Source of the DNA: Drosophila pseudoobscura | Lineage: Eukaryota > Arthropoda > Insecta > Diptera > Drosophilidae | Direction of reading: 5' to 3' | Length of the DNA stretch: 64,000 nucleotides | NCBI RefSeq assembly: GCF_009870125.1 | Contig: NC_046680.1 | Span: 10,788,001 to 10,852,000, forward strand | Shown: positions 21,840 to 34,500 of the stretch, piece by piece | Layout of the letters: each line of letters starts with the position of its first letter | Position numbering within the stretch: position 1 is the stretch's first letter | The notes under the pieces: model-generated | The model's input: the letters and a program-made list of their open reading frames with translations, nothing else | Told to the model about the DNA's origin: nothing | Database searches by the model: none | Position numbers and translations under genes: made by a program

Positions 21840-22131
21840 GTTTTTAAATTCAAACATAATAAAATTAAATATAAATCATTTTGATTTAAATATAAATTTA
21901 TTTATAAACACGGCCCATATTTAATCTGAATATAAAACAATTTAAAATAAATATATTTAATTTTAATATGAAATATATTTAATTTAAATATGAGATGTTA
22001 TTAATTTAAATATGAGATAAATTTAATTTAAAAATGAAAAATATTTAATTTAAAAATTAAATATAAAAAATATAAAATATATTTAATTTCAATATGAAAT
22101 ATATTTAATTTAGATAAGAAATACTAGAAGG
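21840..22131. repeat. AT-rich imperfect tandem repeats beside a Helitron-like terminus
   Basis: About ten variants of AATATGAAATATATTTAATT run from 21.85 to 22.12 kb. At 22124-22127 comes CTAG, which on the minus strand is preceded by GGGCTTGCCTT. This resembles the 3' end hairpin plus CTAG seen at 51005-51021. The AT block would then be the flank or target of a minus-strand Helitron/DINE-like fragment covering roughly 22124-22200. Confidence 0.5.
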
Positions 22132-25100
22132 CAAGCCCACTGGCACACTCGCTATCGGGCAACGACGACGACACAAAACTTTTTCATATAATAGAGAGAT
22201 ATTGGATCAAATATTCTAATATAAATATTAATTTGAATAAATATAATATAAATATAAATAATTATTCGAGGCTCAGGACGTTTGTTCTCTCTAATGAAAT
22301 CTCTTCTTAACACAAGGGACACCAAAGATACATATGATATATCGATTATTCACTACCTTTCCATCTTACTGCCCAGAGATTTCCTTGTAGTTGGAAATGT
22401 ACTTTCCTCACAACAAATAGCTTGGTAGAGGGTATCTCTACAGTCCAACTAGTTAATACAGTGAAATTTCTAGTTTTTGTTTGCTTGCTTCACATAAGAA
22501 CATTTTTATGGCCCTCGTGTCCTTGTTTTTGTTTGAATTTTCTACTTTTTTCTGCGCTCATTTTTTTTTTTTAGAAAGAGTAGTAGCAGGGGGGAGGAGG
22601 GCAGAGGCGTGGCACTGGTAGTGCCAAGCCAGCAAAGCATTTTTAAAGTTCTCTGCCGCTCCTGCTACCCCCCTCTATACTTTTTAAGAAATTTGTAACT
22701 TTAACAATTGAACTTCTTTCGCTCTCCCTTTCGCCACTCTCTTCTACATTTTATGCTCTCTCTCTCTCAAGCTTATCTCTGATGTTCTTGACTTTGTTTT
22801 TGTTATTCTATGCCGTTACAGTTGGAGGCGAAAATGGAACGGAAGTTGCCTTCACGAAGAGAACGGGCGGGGGGGAGGAGGGCATTGAACAAGTTCCAGG
22901 ACAAGAAAGAACAAGTTGCGAAAGTTTTTAGCGCAGTTGGGAATTCCCATTCACCCATTCTCCTCCCTCCTGTTGCTCCTTCTGTTCGCGATTATGGTTT
23001 TTTTTTGTACCCAGTAATCGTAGAGTGCAGGGGTATATTTCATTTCATAGCTGCATATGAAATATCGGTATAATCTATGGATAAAATTCAAATAAAGAGT
23101 AAAGAGCTCTCTCGTAGCAGCTCTTAAGCGTGCCGTGCCCGTGCAATGGCAGTACTGGGTATGTCATTGTCGAGGCAATCAACTAAAGCGTTCCTTATTT
23201 TTTTTTCGCCTTCTGTTCCGTTACTTTTTGGTTATTTTCCGAGGAGCCTGCAAAGTGAGTTAAGGTGCTTAAGTTTCGCTGTCTTCATTGTTCGTTGATT
23301 TTCCTCGTATTTTCTTCGTATTTTTCTTGTGCCAGTTTCCACTTGTTTTTATTTTGTTCGTTGGAGGGGGAGGGGGCGTGCTGAAAAAAACTAAACGCTG
23401 CGGGGAGACACCGGAGCCATGCTGAGTTTTGGGAAGTTTTTTGCCAACTTTCAGCGGAACAAAAATGTAATAATAAATCTAAAAATTGAAATATGAAAAA
23501 ATGCCAGAGAAATGGCAAGAAGAAGAGGAAAGGATGGGGAAAAAACTGCGAATATTCGCACTTTTCATACATATTCTCTCTTTGTTGCAATTGAAGTTAC
23601 GAGCAAAATTGAATTTTAAAATTTGCATTGGCCAAAACCGAAAGGATACAGGAACGAAAGAGACAGAAACAACGGAGCCAACAATAGCGACATGAAAAAC
23701 ATAAATCCTGTCCCGACCGATGGGAGATGGGGACAAAGAGGGGAGGGAGAGAGAGACAGAAAGAGAGAGAGAGAGCATAAAATGGAATTTATTAAATAGC
23801 ATTCCGCGCAATAAACTCTCGCACAAAAATAAAAATGCTACAAAAACACGCACAGACGCACACATGCACAAAGAGCGCAACGCACACCAATGCCAGCATT
23901 TGGACATGCAATTTTATAGCAGGACGTCGTCTCTGCCACTGCCTCTACCTTCCCCCAGTTCCCCCCTGCCAAACAGTTGCAAAGGGAAACAGGAAGGAGG
24001 AAGGCGAAGCCGTGGATACCCTTCCAGACGCATCGATAGAAAGTAGCTCTAAGGCAATCTCTTCTACCGATTCGAATAGATATATTTGCAAATAAGATAG
24101 ATTTTTTAACAGAAATAAATTGACGAATAGAGCAAGAAAAGGCCATGGCCATTGCAAACCCCTGACCAAAATGCTTGTACCCTCTCCATGAAAGCGTATG
24201 AAATTGGGGAAAAAAAGCAAAAGCCCGCACAACATTTTTTCCATTAAGAGCCCCCCAAAAACCTGGACAGGACGGCTAAAAAGGGCCCGAGAACGGTCGA
24301 GGGTTCGAGGCTGGGGATCCGCCAATCAAAAAGGAATAAAACAAATAAAAATGGTAAATTAATAACCGTTCTGGTTGGCCAAAGGTCTCGGGTACGGAAG
24401 AGCCGTGATACGTCGGATCCAATGAATTGACATTTAATTATTGTGTAAATCATCATTTTTATTTTTCTTTCACCCTTTTTTCCGATAAATTGAATAACCG
24501 TTTTAATAAAACCGTTGAGTTTTCATAAAGTTAATCAAAAATGTAACTCTTGAACAGAGTGGTCTGTAATCAATATAGCCAATATATCTTCTTCAAACGT
24601 ACATATGCAATTTTTAATTGCACTACGTGTATTACGAAATACTTGGTATATGATTCGGAATGGAAACCAGACTTTGATTGATTTAAATTAATTGAATTTT
24701 CAATTTGGCTGGCGTCTGGACGAACCAACCGAAAACCGGTTTCCACCGACTCAAGGCGATCCGAGCAATTGAAGAAACGTTATTTGAATGATTGTACTGA
24801 TTGTTCCGATACTGACCTGTAATTTGGGGTTTTGTTTGGGTTATTCCAGTCGCTATCCGCTGCTAATCCCAGGCATGTGTGTGTGTGTGCTCACTGAGGA
24901 AGCCCAAGGAGAGTTAACATCTGGGTGAACCACGTGGGAGACGGGCTTTGGGGGAATTAAATCCGTTGAACCATTTGGCGCTTAGCAGAGGGGCACAGCA
25001 GGGCAGGAAGACTCAATGGGGATTTAACTTAACTGAGAGCACATTTGGGTGCAGGCACTTTTCTTGACTTTCTTTTCACACTCTCTTCGGCTCTTTCGCA

Positions 25101-25319
25101 CCTTTTTCTCACATTCTTTGTTGTTGCTTTTGAAGCTTTAAAGGGCACAAATGGAATATGATTGGATTGGTATTCTCAGCTGTTTTGGGCTTTCATTTCT
25201 TTTAATTACGCGTATAAAAACTTAATTGATTTATTATTGCACTTTTCTGTTCTTTTCATGCTGATTTGTGCATTTGTGCAATTGAATTTCTCACTTTATT
25301 CAACATTTACAGAATTCAG
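22132..25319. other. Intron/5' region of px, no gene seen
   Basis: CT-rich and GA-rich simple repeats (22757-22769, 23727-23776) and several low-complexity frames on both strands, none with splice-consistent coding character. A TACCC...GGGGTAT pair near 23010-23036 belongs to the recurrent short inverted-repeat class in this window. Confidence 0.55.
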
Positions 25320-26060
25320 AACAGCATTTTTCGCTTCATGGTCACTGCGGTGGTCTCTGCACCAGAAACGTAGACAGAGGCAGTGGCAGAGCCAGTGACG
25401 GAGACGGTGACGGTGACGGCGACAGCGACGGCTACGACGAGGGCAACGACAGTCGACACCATTTCACCGGCGACGAAAACGACAACCACAACCGACGAGA
25501 ATCTCGATCACACGCTGCTGCTGCTGCTCGCGCTGCAACTGGTGCTGCTCTGCCCCCACGTCAACAGCAGCCAGCCACAACAAGAACAATATTTGTACGT
25601 AATACTGTTGAACTTTTAGCCAAGGTTTAAACGCTTAAAGAGTTTCTATCAGCCTTAAGCAGCGTTCCCCTCTCTCTCTCTCTACTTCTGCCGCTGCTGC
25701 CAGAGCGAGCGCTTATCCAATTGTTTGCTTTTTGCCTACGCTTGTTGCTGCTGCGGCGCTGGCGCGCTGCTTCTGCTGCTGTTGTTCTGGCGATTTGCTG
25801 GAACTCGCGAGTGTCTCGCAGGTGCTTTCGAATATCTTAATAATTGGTACAATCACCCGCGTGTTTTCGCCGACTAGCGCAGTTATTTACGTTCAATTTG
25901 AGGAGAGAATTTATAGAAAAGTGCAGGTTCACAAGCGCTGCCTCAGAAATATACCGAAACTACGTCACATTTTAAAAAATATACCGGAAAATACTGACGA
26001 ATTATTTGTAATCAAGTTGGATAGTCGTTTTTTTTTGGATATTCCGCGGAATATAACTAG
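25320..26060 (-). promoter_or_regulatory. Promoter / 5' UTR-like region, probably for px long isoform
   Basis: Read on the minus strand this is GC-rich, CAG/AAC-rich sequence typical of fly 5' UTRs. Upstream of it are two boxes like the Drosophila core-promoter 'motif 6' (TTCGGTATATTT): one exact on the minus strand at about 25949-25960 and a variant at about 25976-25990. The px main exon at 20298 needs an upstream 5' exon, and this is the best candidate. The plus strand of the same stretch holds the Thr-rich frame listed separately. Confidence 0.35.
25338..25594 (+). other. Candidate exon: Thr-rich frame with signal-anchor, interrupted by one TAG
   Basis: ATG at 25338 opens 11 codons, then TAG at 25371-25373. 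The same frame then stays open through a Thr/Ala/Val-rich stretch to a strongly hydrophobic segment (HTLLLLLALQLVLLCPHV) followed by NSSQPQQEQY and a donor GTACGT at 25595. The shape is that of a first exon of a secreted or membrane protein with a long pre-signal region. The in-frame stop, the repetitive ACGGTGACGG sequence and the absence of downstream plus-strand exons argue against it. Confidence 0.2.
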
Positions 26061-26727
26061 CTAGCTAAAGCCTGAGGGTCTGAGCTCATAATTTTATCCG
26101 AATCTTGCATCAATTTCCTACAAGACTGGTTAACTAGAAGTTCTCATAATAGCTCGATTGCTTATAAAATAAGGTTTAAACAAGACCGGTCAACGACAAT
26201 TTCCACTAAATTATTTTAATCACATGTTAACTACACGCTAACTACACATTTGCTACATATTTACTACATTTTCATGTAAGTAACAAAGGCGACACCTGAA
26301 GGGGAAATGTGAACGTTTTAAACATTTTTGGCCGTTTTTTTTTCATATAAGCCCCATGGCAGCGCCAGTGTGAAAAACCTCCGTTATCCAAAAAATGGAG
26401 ATTTTGATGGAAAACGACCAGGAATTCGATTCTGATCAAGATTCGATTCGATGTGGCCTGGGACATCGGCTCTAAGTGGCATTTCTACACGGTTTCTACA
26501 TTGGACAAGAGGGTGAGACCATAACTCGTCTTAAGATATACTGGAAAATACCAGAAAATACTATAAAAAGTATACAAATTGCAAGGTGTGTGAGCTAGAC
26601 GGGGTGCAACACAGCGTAGCAACACAGCGTAGCCACATCCATGAAAATAGTTTCAACTTTTTAAAGTTTCAACTTTTTGAACATTGTATTTAACGGAAAC
26701 ATTGGAAACGGGAAACAAACCCTCAAA
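26061..26727. other. Upstream region of the small secreted gene
   Basis: AT-rich. It contains repeated ACTACACNTTTGCTACAT-like phrases (26225-26270), a direct repeat of AACACAGCGTAGC (26608-26633) and the TATA box below. Confidence 0.5.
26562..26570 (+). promoter_or_regulatory. TATA box of the small secreted-protein gene
   Basis: TATAAAAAG lies about 165 bp before the ATG at 26728, on the same strand. It would place the transcription start near 26592. Confidence 0.4.
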
Positions 26728-27346
26728 ATGAGATTAAATATGGTTGCTATTGTCACCATCCTCATAGGTAAGAATACAGTTGCAGAAATGAAATAAATCA
26801 AGCTCAATTCCATTGCAGGATTGGCATTCTGTCCATTATTAACGACCACAACTCCCCGTGAAACACGACGAAATACAACAAACAAAGATGATGGGACATC
26901 CGAAAAGATCAATGAATCTATTTCCATGCTGAACAATTCACAATTCGTGGATGATCTGAAGACATCCCTCAAACGTTTCCAGCAAAACCTTGAAGAGCCA
27001 TTAAAGAAGAAAATGCTGCCCAAGCAAATCTTACTGCCCCATCTAATTTTTGCTAACATGATACAGCCCATCGGGGGCTATGAACGCAACAACACGATCA
27101 AAACGGGGGAGTCCAATGCTGGCACAGGCCTTCCAGGCGGCAGTCTATCACCCAAATTAAGCTACATCCGACTGATGAGTGTTTTGATTGATCATATCTG
27201 TGGGTAGAGAGTATCCTTTCTTCCTAGATGATCTACTGATCCTGCTCCTCACGCCCCCCGCAGGGTTGACTGCTTCTGAACCACCAAAAGAAGGTGCCGC
27301 ATCCTCAGAGGAAACTCCAAAATTGACCAACAACACGATAATGTGA
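26728..27346 (+). CDS. Small secreted protein, 167 residues, family not recognised
   Basis: Three exons, 26728-26767, 26819-27199 and 27264-27346, joined by GTAAGA..TTGCAG and GTGGGT..CCGCAG introns of 51 and 64 bp; both joins are phase 1. The N-terminus MRLNMVAIVTILIGLAFC is a clear signal peptide split by the first intron. The mature chain begins with a Thr-rich basic patch (TTTTPRETRRNTTNK) and contains a helix-like middle (SLKRFQQNLEEPLKKKML) and a short acidic/Asn-rich tail. It has one internal Trp created by the second splice and few Cys. The small size, secretion and lack of recognisable domains resemble rapidly evolving seminal or haemolymph proteins, but I cannot name it. The structure is well supported by consistent splice phases. 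Confidence 0.75.
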
Positions 27347-27422
27347 GGAGAGTTCGATGAGGTGTGGTTGTAGAGTACATGAGAGGATTTTGGCGATATT
27401 TATACATATATTGAAAATACAC

Positions 27423-27581
27423 TTTATTTCATATCATATTCAGTTTTAAGTATGGCCAAAACATAATCAAATGGAAAACAGAAGAACCAAAGACAAAATC
27501 AAAACTTTTAAATTCAGTTCAAAGTGGAGAAAGGAGTGTGAAAATCAATCAACTTCTTCAAAAATAGATTCAAAAAATAAA
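27423..27581. terminator. Facing polyadenylation signals of two convergent genes
   Basis: AATAAA on the plus strand at 27576-27581 fits the small secreted gene. TTTATT at 27423-27428 (AATAAA on the minus strand) could end dnr1 about 1.2 kb after its stop. If both are used the transcripts overlap tail to tail by about 150 bp. Confidence 0.45.
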
Positions 27582-28593
27582 ACATAAATTTCTGGTTTTT
27601 TTCATGGGTAGATTTTTGTTTTATATATATATGTATGTATATATGTATGTATGTATATTGTTAACATTTATTATTAGTGACTATTTAATATCTGCTGCGG
27701 AGATATATCTTTTCTTCTTTTTCTTTTCGTAATTTGATTCCGTTTATATGCAGGTTTTTGCAGGTACTTAGTACTAGTTTTTGCTCCTTAGATTTGCGAT
27801 TATTGTACGCTTGTCCTATGCACACACACACACAACACTCAGAATATACCCTACGTATGAGAATTGGGGCTTCATTAATGGTGTGTGGGTGGTCGGGGTC
27901 GGGGTTGGGTTGTGGGAAATACTAAACAGTGTCTAAGCATTAGTAAATACATCTCGAGTTTAGTTGGTAAAATTAGCTAACATTTAGTAAGTAACACCGA
28001 TGTAAGTAGTCGCTATGTTGTACATTCATGGGTTATACATTATCATATATCATCATCATCTCTGATGTCGTAAAAGGTATCGCTGATCTATAACGATCGT
28101 ATATATATATGTATATATAGATATATAGTGTATAGGGTGTATATGAAACAATCTGCAGTTATAGATTCTAGGCGTATAGGCTAGGCATTGAAGTCTTAGA
28201 CGAGTTTAAATAGCACTTTCTCATAGAGTCTACAGCTAAACAGGTATACAGATCGATCCTACAATACATACATATATGTATATATATCTATGTAGATGTA
28301 TCTAAAGCTAGCTAGAGTTAGAGTTACGTTAGAGTTAGGTTCCAGTTTCTTATGTCCATAGAATACTTGAGTAAAGATATAGCTAAGATTGTTTGACAGA
28401 GTTCTCTGTTATCCCCTCCCTCCCCGCACATTCCATTCATTCGGTTGTTTGATTCGTTTTTGGTTTTGATTTTTGATTTTGATTTGTTGTTCCCTCTAGA
28501 TTATGGTCATAGTGGATGGTTTTCGTATGATTCTCAGACAATCGGCACGCACACCCATTCCATCAGCCGGAACAGCAGCGAGCACAGCCAATT
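27582..28593 (-). other. dnr1: Probable 3' UTR of dnr1
   Basis: AT-rich sequence with TATATGTATG repeats (27621-27658) and other TA-rich patches (28100-28130, 28267-28290), downstream of the dnr1 stop at 28594. No coding frame on either strand. Confidence 0.5.
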
Positions 28594-31500
28594 CTAGGCG
28601 GCCGTCGTGACCTTGTCCTGGCCGCCACCAGGCTCGGCTGTAGCTCCAGCTCCTGCTCCTGCTCCCACTGCTCCTCCAGCAGTGGCCTCAGCCGTCACTG
28701 TCGCCGTTGAGATCTCGTCCAGCTGCAGCTCCGTGTCGTTGGGCCCATCGCTGGGGATGTGGATGTGGCTGGTGCTGCTGCTGCTGCCACCACCGCTGCC
28801 GCCACCGCCACCGCTCTCCGACTGGCTGGTGCGCAGCTCCGGAGGCAGATAGATTTTGACCACGCTGGTGATCTTCACCCGGCAATTCGGACAGTTGCTG
28901 CACCTGTAACGGGATGGGAAGACACGGTTAGACGCGGTTGCAGGAGAGTGGGGAGGAGGGGGGCTACTAACCTGGCGGCACACTGGGCACAGGCAATCAC
29001 GTGACAGCACGGATTGAACACTGTGTTGATGGCGCGGTCCATGCAGATCTTGCATTGCATGGCCTCGGATATGCGCGTGTCCACGCAGCGCTCAATCGCC
29101 GCCTCACGCGCCTCCTTCTCGCGTATGGCCAAATCTATCTTGCCGGCCATGGAGCCACCACCAGCACCTGAACTGGGGCCGGCCCCAGCGCCAAATGCTT
29201 CGGAGGCGACACCACCAGCAACAGCAACAGCAACGGCAGCAGCAGCCGCACAGCCATCAGCCCCGGCCTGGACAGCCGCATCGCCGCCGCGCTCGTGCAG
29301 AATCCTCCGGGCCTGATCGTGCACCTCCCGGCACGTGTGCTGGATGTCGAACACATAGCGCTTGCCCAGCTCCGTGTCCTCCTTGAACATGGAGGCAATG
29401 GTGCCCTTGAGATCCCGGGTAAACTGATTGGTCACAACGCCCCGCACCTTGTCGCACACATAGAAGGCGTGCCGCTCGGTAATGGAGCGGTAGAGGCCGG
29501 CGGCAATGGGCTGCTTGGGCAGCTTGATTTCGAGCTCCTTGCGATCGTTGTGATCGTCCACGTACTCCAGCTTGAAGGTGCGCCTCAGCGACTTGGCAGC
29601 GGCAATCGCGCCAAAGGTGATGCTAACGAAAAGGGATGCAGACGATTAGTTTCGGGGATTTTGGGGGGGGGGGGGATTAGCCGGCGAGACTCACCTTTGT
29701 TTCTCACCCCCGCGGCAGACGGTGATGCCATGGGCGCCCACAGCAATGTCGCACCGAGTGGCGCTCTCGTTGGTGGTGACGCCGCTGAAGAGCTCCTCGC
29801 CATAGCCGGCCAGGTCCTGGATGGACTGCAGCAGCCAGTACTTGGCCGACTTGGGGCTCATCTGCAGCTTGGCCAGCTTTCCGTGCTCGGTGGCGATCTG
29901 TCTGAGGTAGTCCGACGGTGGCTCTGCCGCGGAGGCATTGGCCTCGGCCTCGCTCTCGCTCTCGGGGCTGGGCAGGAACACGTACTCCTCGTACATGCGC
30001 AGCGGATTGCTGGCCAGGCGCTCGTCCAGCCCCGTCTGGCTGCTGCTGTTGCTGGGGCTGCTCGAGCTGGAGTTCGAGTGGGTGTGGGAGCAGGTGTGGG
30101 ATGTGGTGGCGGAGGCGGAGGTGGAGGTGGAGGTGCAGGCTGAGGCGGAGACAGAGGCTGAGGGCGACGGCTGCAGGCTGCAGCTGGTCCCGGCCAGCGG
30201 CAGGGCACAGTTCTCGATGTGCTCCATGGACTTCTGCTTGGACAGGCGTCGCTTCTTGAAGCTCAGCACGTGCTCCTTCTCCTTGCGCTGCTGCTCCAGA
30301 CGCTGCTGCTGGGCCTGCTGCTGCTGCAGCTGCTGTTGGGCCAGCTCCCGGCGCATCCTCATGGGGCAGTCGGCCCTCAGGGCCGCCTCGTTGAAGCGCA
30401 GGCCATCGGCCTGGCAGAGCAGAGCCGCCAGCTTGGCCGCATTGCTCCAGTCGCTGGCCGAGAGCCGGCCCTCCATCAGGTCCCGGCGGGCCTGCATGTA
30501 GAACAGATTGCGCACACTCTCCTGCAGGATAAAGTGCACGGGCACCCAGAACTTGACGCGCAGGGCCAGCATCAGTTGGATGCCACTGCCGCTGCTGCCG
30601 CTGTCGCAGGACAGCCGATTCCTCAGATTGATCCACTGACGCGTCTGCGTCTCCTTCTGGTTGGGTGTCCAGTGCTCCAGGCCGAAGTATTCCATCTCAC
30701 AGATGATGTTCAGGGCGCGACAGACCTGAGAAAAAAGAGAGCCCTGGATTAGATAAAGGCCTTGTAGACAAGAGATCTATTCTATACGTATATTTTCAAG
30801 GATGGTTGGGTGTTAATTAAAGTTAAAGCTTAGCTGAAGAGGCGACAGGGGCAGACGCATTCCAATCTATTCTGGATCAGCGGCTTATCAATTCAAGTTG
30901 GCGGAATCTGTCAGCGACATACGGCTCCCAGCAGCTTCAGGCAAAGCATGTCCTGTCAGTAGCGCGGCCTGTCAGGCTGCCGTGACAGCAGCACCACAGT
31001 GAACACTGCTGGCATCAACAACAACAAGTGCCGGAGCGGAGGAGTGGAGGAGTGGAGGAGCGGAGGAGAAGTGCTGTTGCGGCTGAATTGCCAATTGGGG
31101 GGCGATGGTTGGGGGTGGTCTCTAGAAATATTTGCTTATGCAACGAGCGTGTCATCATTTGGAATTGGAACAGCAGCCATAAGGATGTTGTTTGCGAGGA
31201 CGATGGTGACGATGATGATGATGATGCTGTTCCAGATATACGCCTCCACCCCGGGGCCCGCCCCATTTGCATTGGTTGCTGCTTCCCAAAATGAAATTCC
31301 GAAATGTCGAGAAAAAGATGAATTTGTTTGTTTTTCGAAACTCCGTTCAACAGGGGCCATGCCCCCCTTCCCCCTCTCCAGCAGCACTTTGCATAATAAG
31401 ACAGACACCGAAACATACACGTGTGTACCTGTATCTGTATCTGTATCTGTAAGCTGTATCTGTGAGCTGTGGCAGTCAAGGCAACAAGTTGCTCACGCAT

Positions 31501-34500
31501 CAACGCGTTCGCACAATTTCTTGCCCTTTGCTACATTTTCATTAGGGAAAAACCGCAGGAAAATGAATGTTTTCACCCCGTGGCGGATGCTTCGGTTTAT
31601 TAGCTATTTAATATCGTATTTAATAAAGGAATTTCCGACAATTCCATCTCGTTGTGGCTTTGCCCACACAAAAATTTAATTGAAGCAAAAAATTTCGTAT
31701 ATATAATCATTCAATTTTGTTGTTGGTTTCTCTGGAAAAATTTAATTGTATATTATTTGGCGCTCGGCATTTATGCAACATTTTTTCACCTGATTGAGCA
31801 TAATGGAATATTCCATATACATATAATATAGACTATTAGTACGAATCCATCCAGTTTCGGCAGCTTCAACAGCTTTATATCTGGCGGCAATGTTTCCCCA
31901 AACTGTATTCAACATTTTGCAGCACAGCAAGTCATTAAATTTCAGCTATTACGTGGCGAAAACTCTCGAGAGGATTCACTCGATGCGCTCTCAGATACAG
32001 CACACTCTCCCCAATCCAATCTTCCTTTATGGTATAAGCCCCACACCATTCTTTGGGCGGGTGGGGGCTCAACTTCCGGCACAGCTGGCTGCCTCGCTCG
32101 GAGATGAACATCTCGAGAGTCGTCTCTTGTCGGCTCTGCACAGTGCCGTTAACAACCGTTACCAAGTTGCAACACCTCCTATTCCCCACTAGCGTGCTAG
32201 TGGTGGCAGTGGCATGTAAATTGATCCATGTACTTGATTAATTAATTGCGTTCGGCTTGGGATTGGGATTGGAATCTCATCCGGTGCCTATAACCACCAA
32301 CCACCAACCGCCTACCACCTACCACAAGGTACTATTCCATCCCATCCGCCTGTTTGGAAAACCGCAGGCTGTCGACGACATTTCGGCGTCTTAATTAGTC
32401 CAGAAACGTTTGCCCTGAGTGGATTTTCTTGCTTGGAGTGGTTTTGCTTGGCTTCGAGTGGATTTGCTTGCCTCCACTACAACTACTCATGAGTGCATTC
32501 ATTTGGATAGAATGTCGTAGCGAAATTGGGTTTTGCAGTCTAATGAGAAATACAATGACTTGAGCTTTGCTTGGAATGGAATCCATTTGTGGGGTTCGTT
32601 GAGTATTCCAGATAGGAAGACAGTCCGGGGGGTGCAGCATTCTACTATAAAAGTTCTTGCCACATCTGGGTGTTTATTAAAGCCTTAAATTGCTTTGCTT
32701 GATTTATTTGGAAGCAAACATGAAATCCTAAAAATAATCAAATGCTTTTTTGTATTTCCCCATTCCCCCAATTCCTCCGATTCTGCTGCCATTCCACAGA
32801 GACTTCAAGTGAGCACCCCAATGCTTAAATAGCACGCAAAATGGTTGGAGCATTTGATTCCAATTAGGAAACATATTCAAACAAGTTCTGGCTCATGGGA
32901 ATATTTTTGTTTTATTTTGAAATATATTTTGTTGAGAGCAAAACGTGGCAACAGGCGGAGGAGCGGCGACAGCCAAAAATGTCGAACATTCCAAGGTGTA
33001 TTTGAGCGGGGTGAACCCCTTGAGTTGCCTATTTTGTTTGCCCCCCACGCTATCGCTGATGTGCGAGAGATCTCTGGGCATGGTTCACCTTGCAGAAATA
33101 TACCATGTGTATTTTCGTGTACATTCATTCACCGCAAAAATACAAAAGAGCCTCGCTGTCTCTGCTCTCTGCCTGCTGCCAAGTGCAAAGTCCACTTTTG
33201 TGGATTATTTCGCTAAAATTAAATGAAACACAAATGCAAAACCAACTCGAATTCGAGCACGAATCGTGAACAAATTTATTTATTTTCTGAAGCCAGCCAC
33301 CGGCAAATAACAACAATAGCGAATTAGGCTGGGCAGCGAAGCCTGACATAACCGAAACTTTCGTAATTCTCACTAAGACGAGACACAAACAAATCTGCGG
33401 ACCGGGCGCGCGCGCCCCACCTCGCAAATAGGCAGATGGCAAGAGTTTAGTACCGCCCGCCCCTCCACTGATTATACGACTTAACGTCTCTCGTAATACC
33501 CTGCAGCGGATTATTTGCTGTTATGGCCTATCATTTGGGTAGGTAGTAAAATCAGGTAGAACCGTGTAAAATAACACAAACAGAATGTAACATCTGTTAC
33601 TTCACTTGAGGTCGAGCTTCTTAAGAGAAACAGGTACATAGATTAAGAGAGAGCTCTGACCGATGTAAACAGCAGTGCCAAGAAAGAGTGCGAGACAGAA
33701 AAACAAAAGAGCTTCGCATCGTATTGCTTTTCGCTCTTTTACAAACAATTTTTGTTGTTGTAAACGAAAGACAAGTCATGGCAGCGGGAGAGGGGGAGAT
33801 GGTGGTCCACATGTTGATGTCGTGAGAGGGAGCAGGCGAGGGGGATCTGGGTATGACTAGCATGCTGGCTGGCTGCTTCGGTGGCGGCGGCTGGCAGCAG
33901 AAAACCCGACCAGTGTCGCTTGCAATGGACTTTGGACCCCAGTCTTCAAAATGCCGTTTGGACTTTGGACTGGCACTCGCCTCGTGAGTGGTTTTGTTGT
34001 GATGTTGCTCTCGCATACTTGTTTGTTGGACTTGCTACATACATACATATGTATAATTGTCATTGCTCTTTGCTGTTTGATCGCAGCAGTGTTTGTTGCT
34101 GCCAGCCGAAACTGTAATGAAAAAACTCCTCGGCGGCTTGTGACGTCAGTTAGGCGACAAGCCGTCGCTTTGGACTTTGTACTTTTGAACTCTTGTTGTG
34201 CTTTTGTTGACCGACAGCCAGTGCGACAGAGAGAGGCTGAACAAAGTCGCTCTTGCAATTTGCATGTGCCGTAAACGTTTCGCTTATCAAATTGAAAAGT
34301 TAATTATGCTTATTATATGATTAATGGGGTCACACGTGCTGGAAGAGAGTACATCGGGAGAGTGGGTGAGAGATCGATCGCTTTTATGATATACATAAAA
34401 GAGAAATGTAATACGAATGTTTACCGTAGAGAGCGGAATGAATGCCTTCCTACTAATCTTTCTGCCTGCGACGCGATCTACAATGTAAACGAAATGAATA

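Noticed and set aside
29295..30752. Several plus-strand frames of 100-280 codons
   Set aside because: Antisense to dnr1 exons, low-complexity Leu/Gly/Ala composition.
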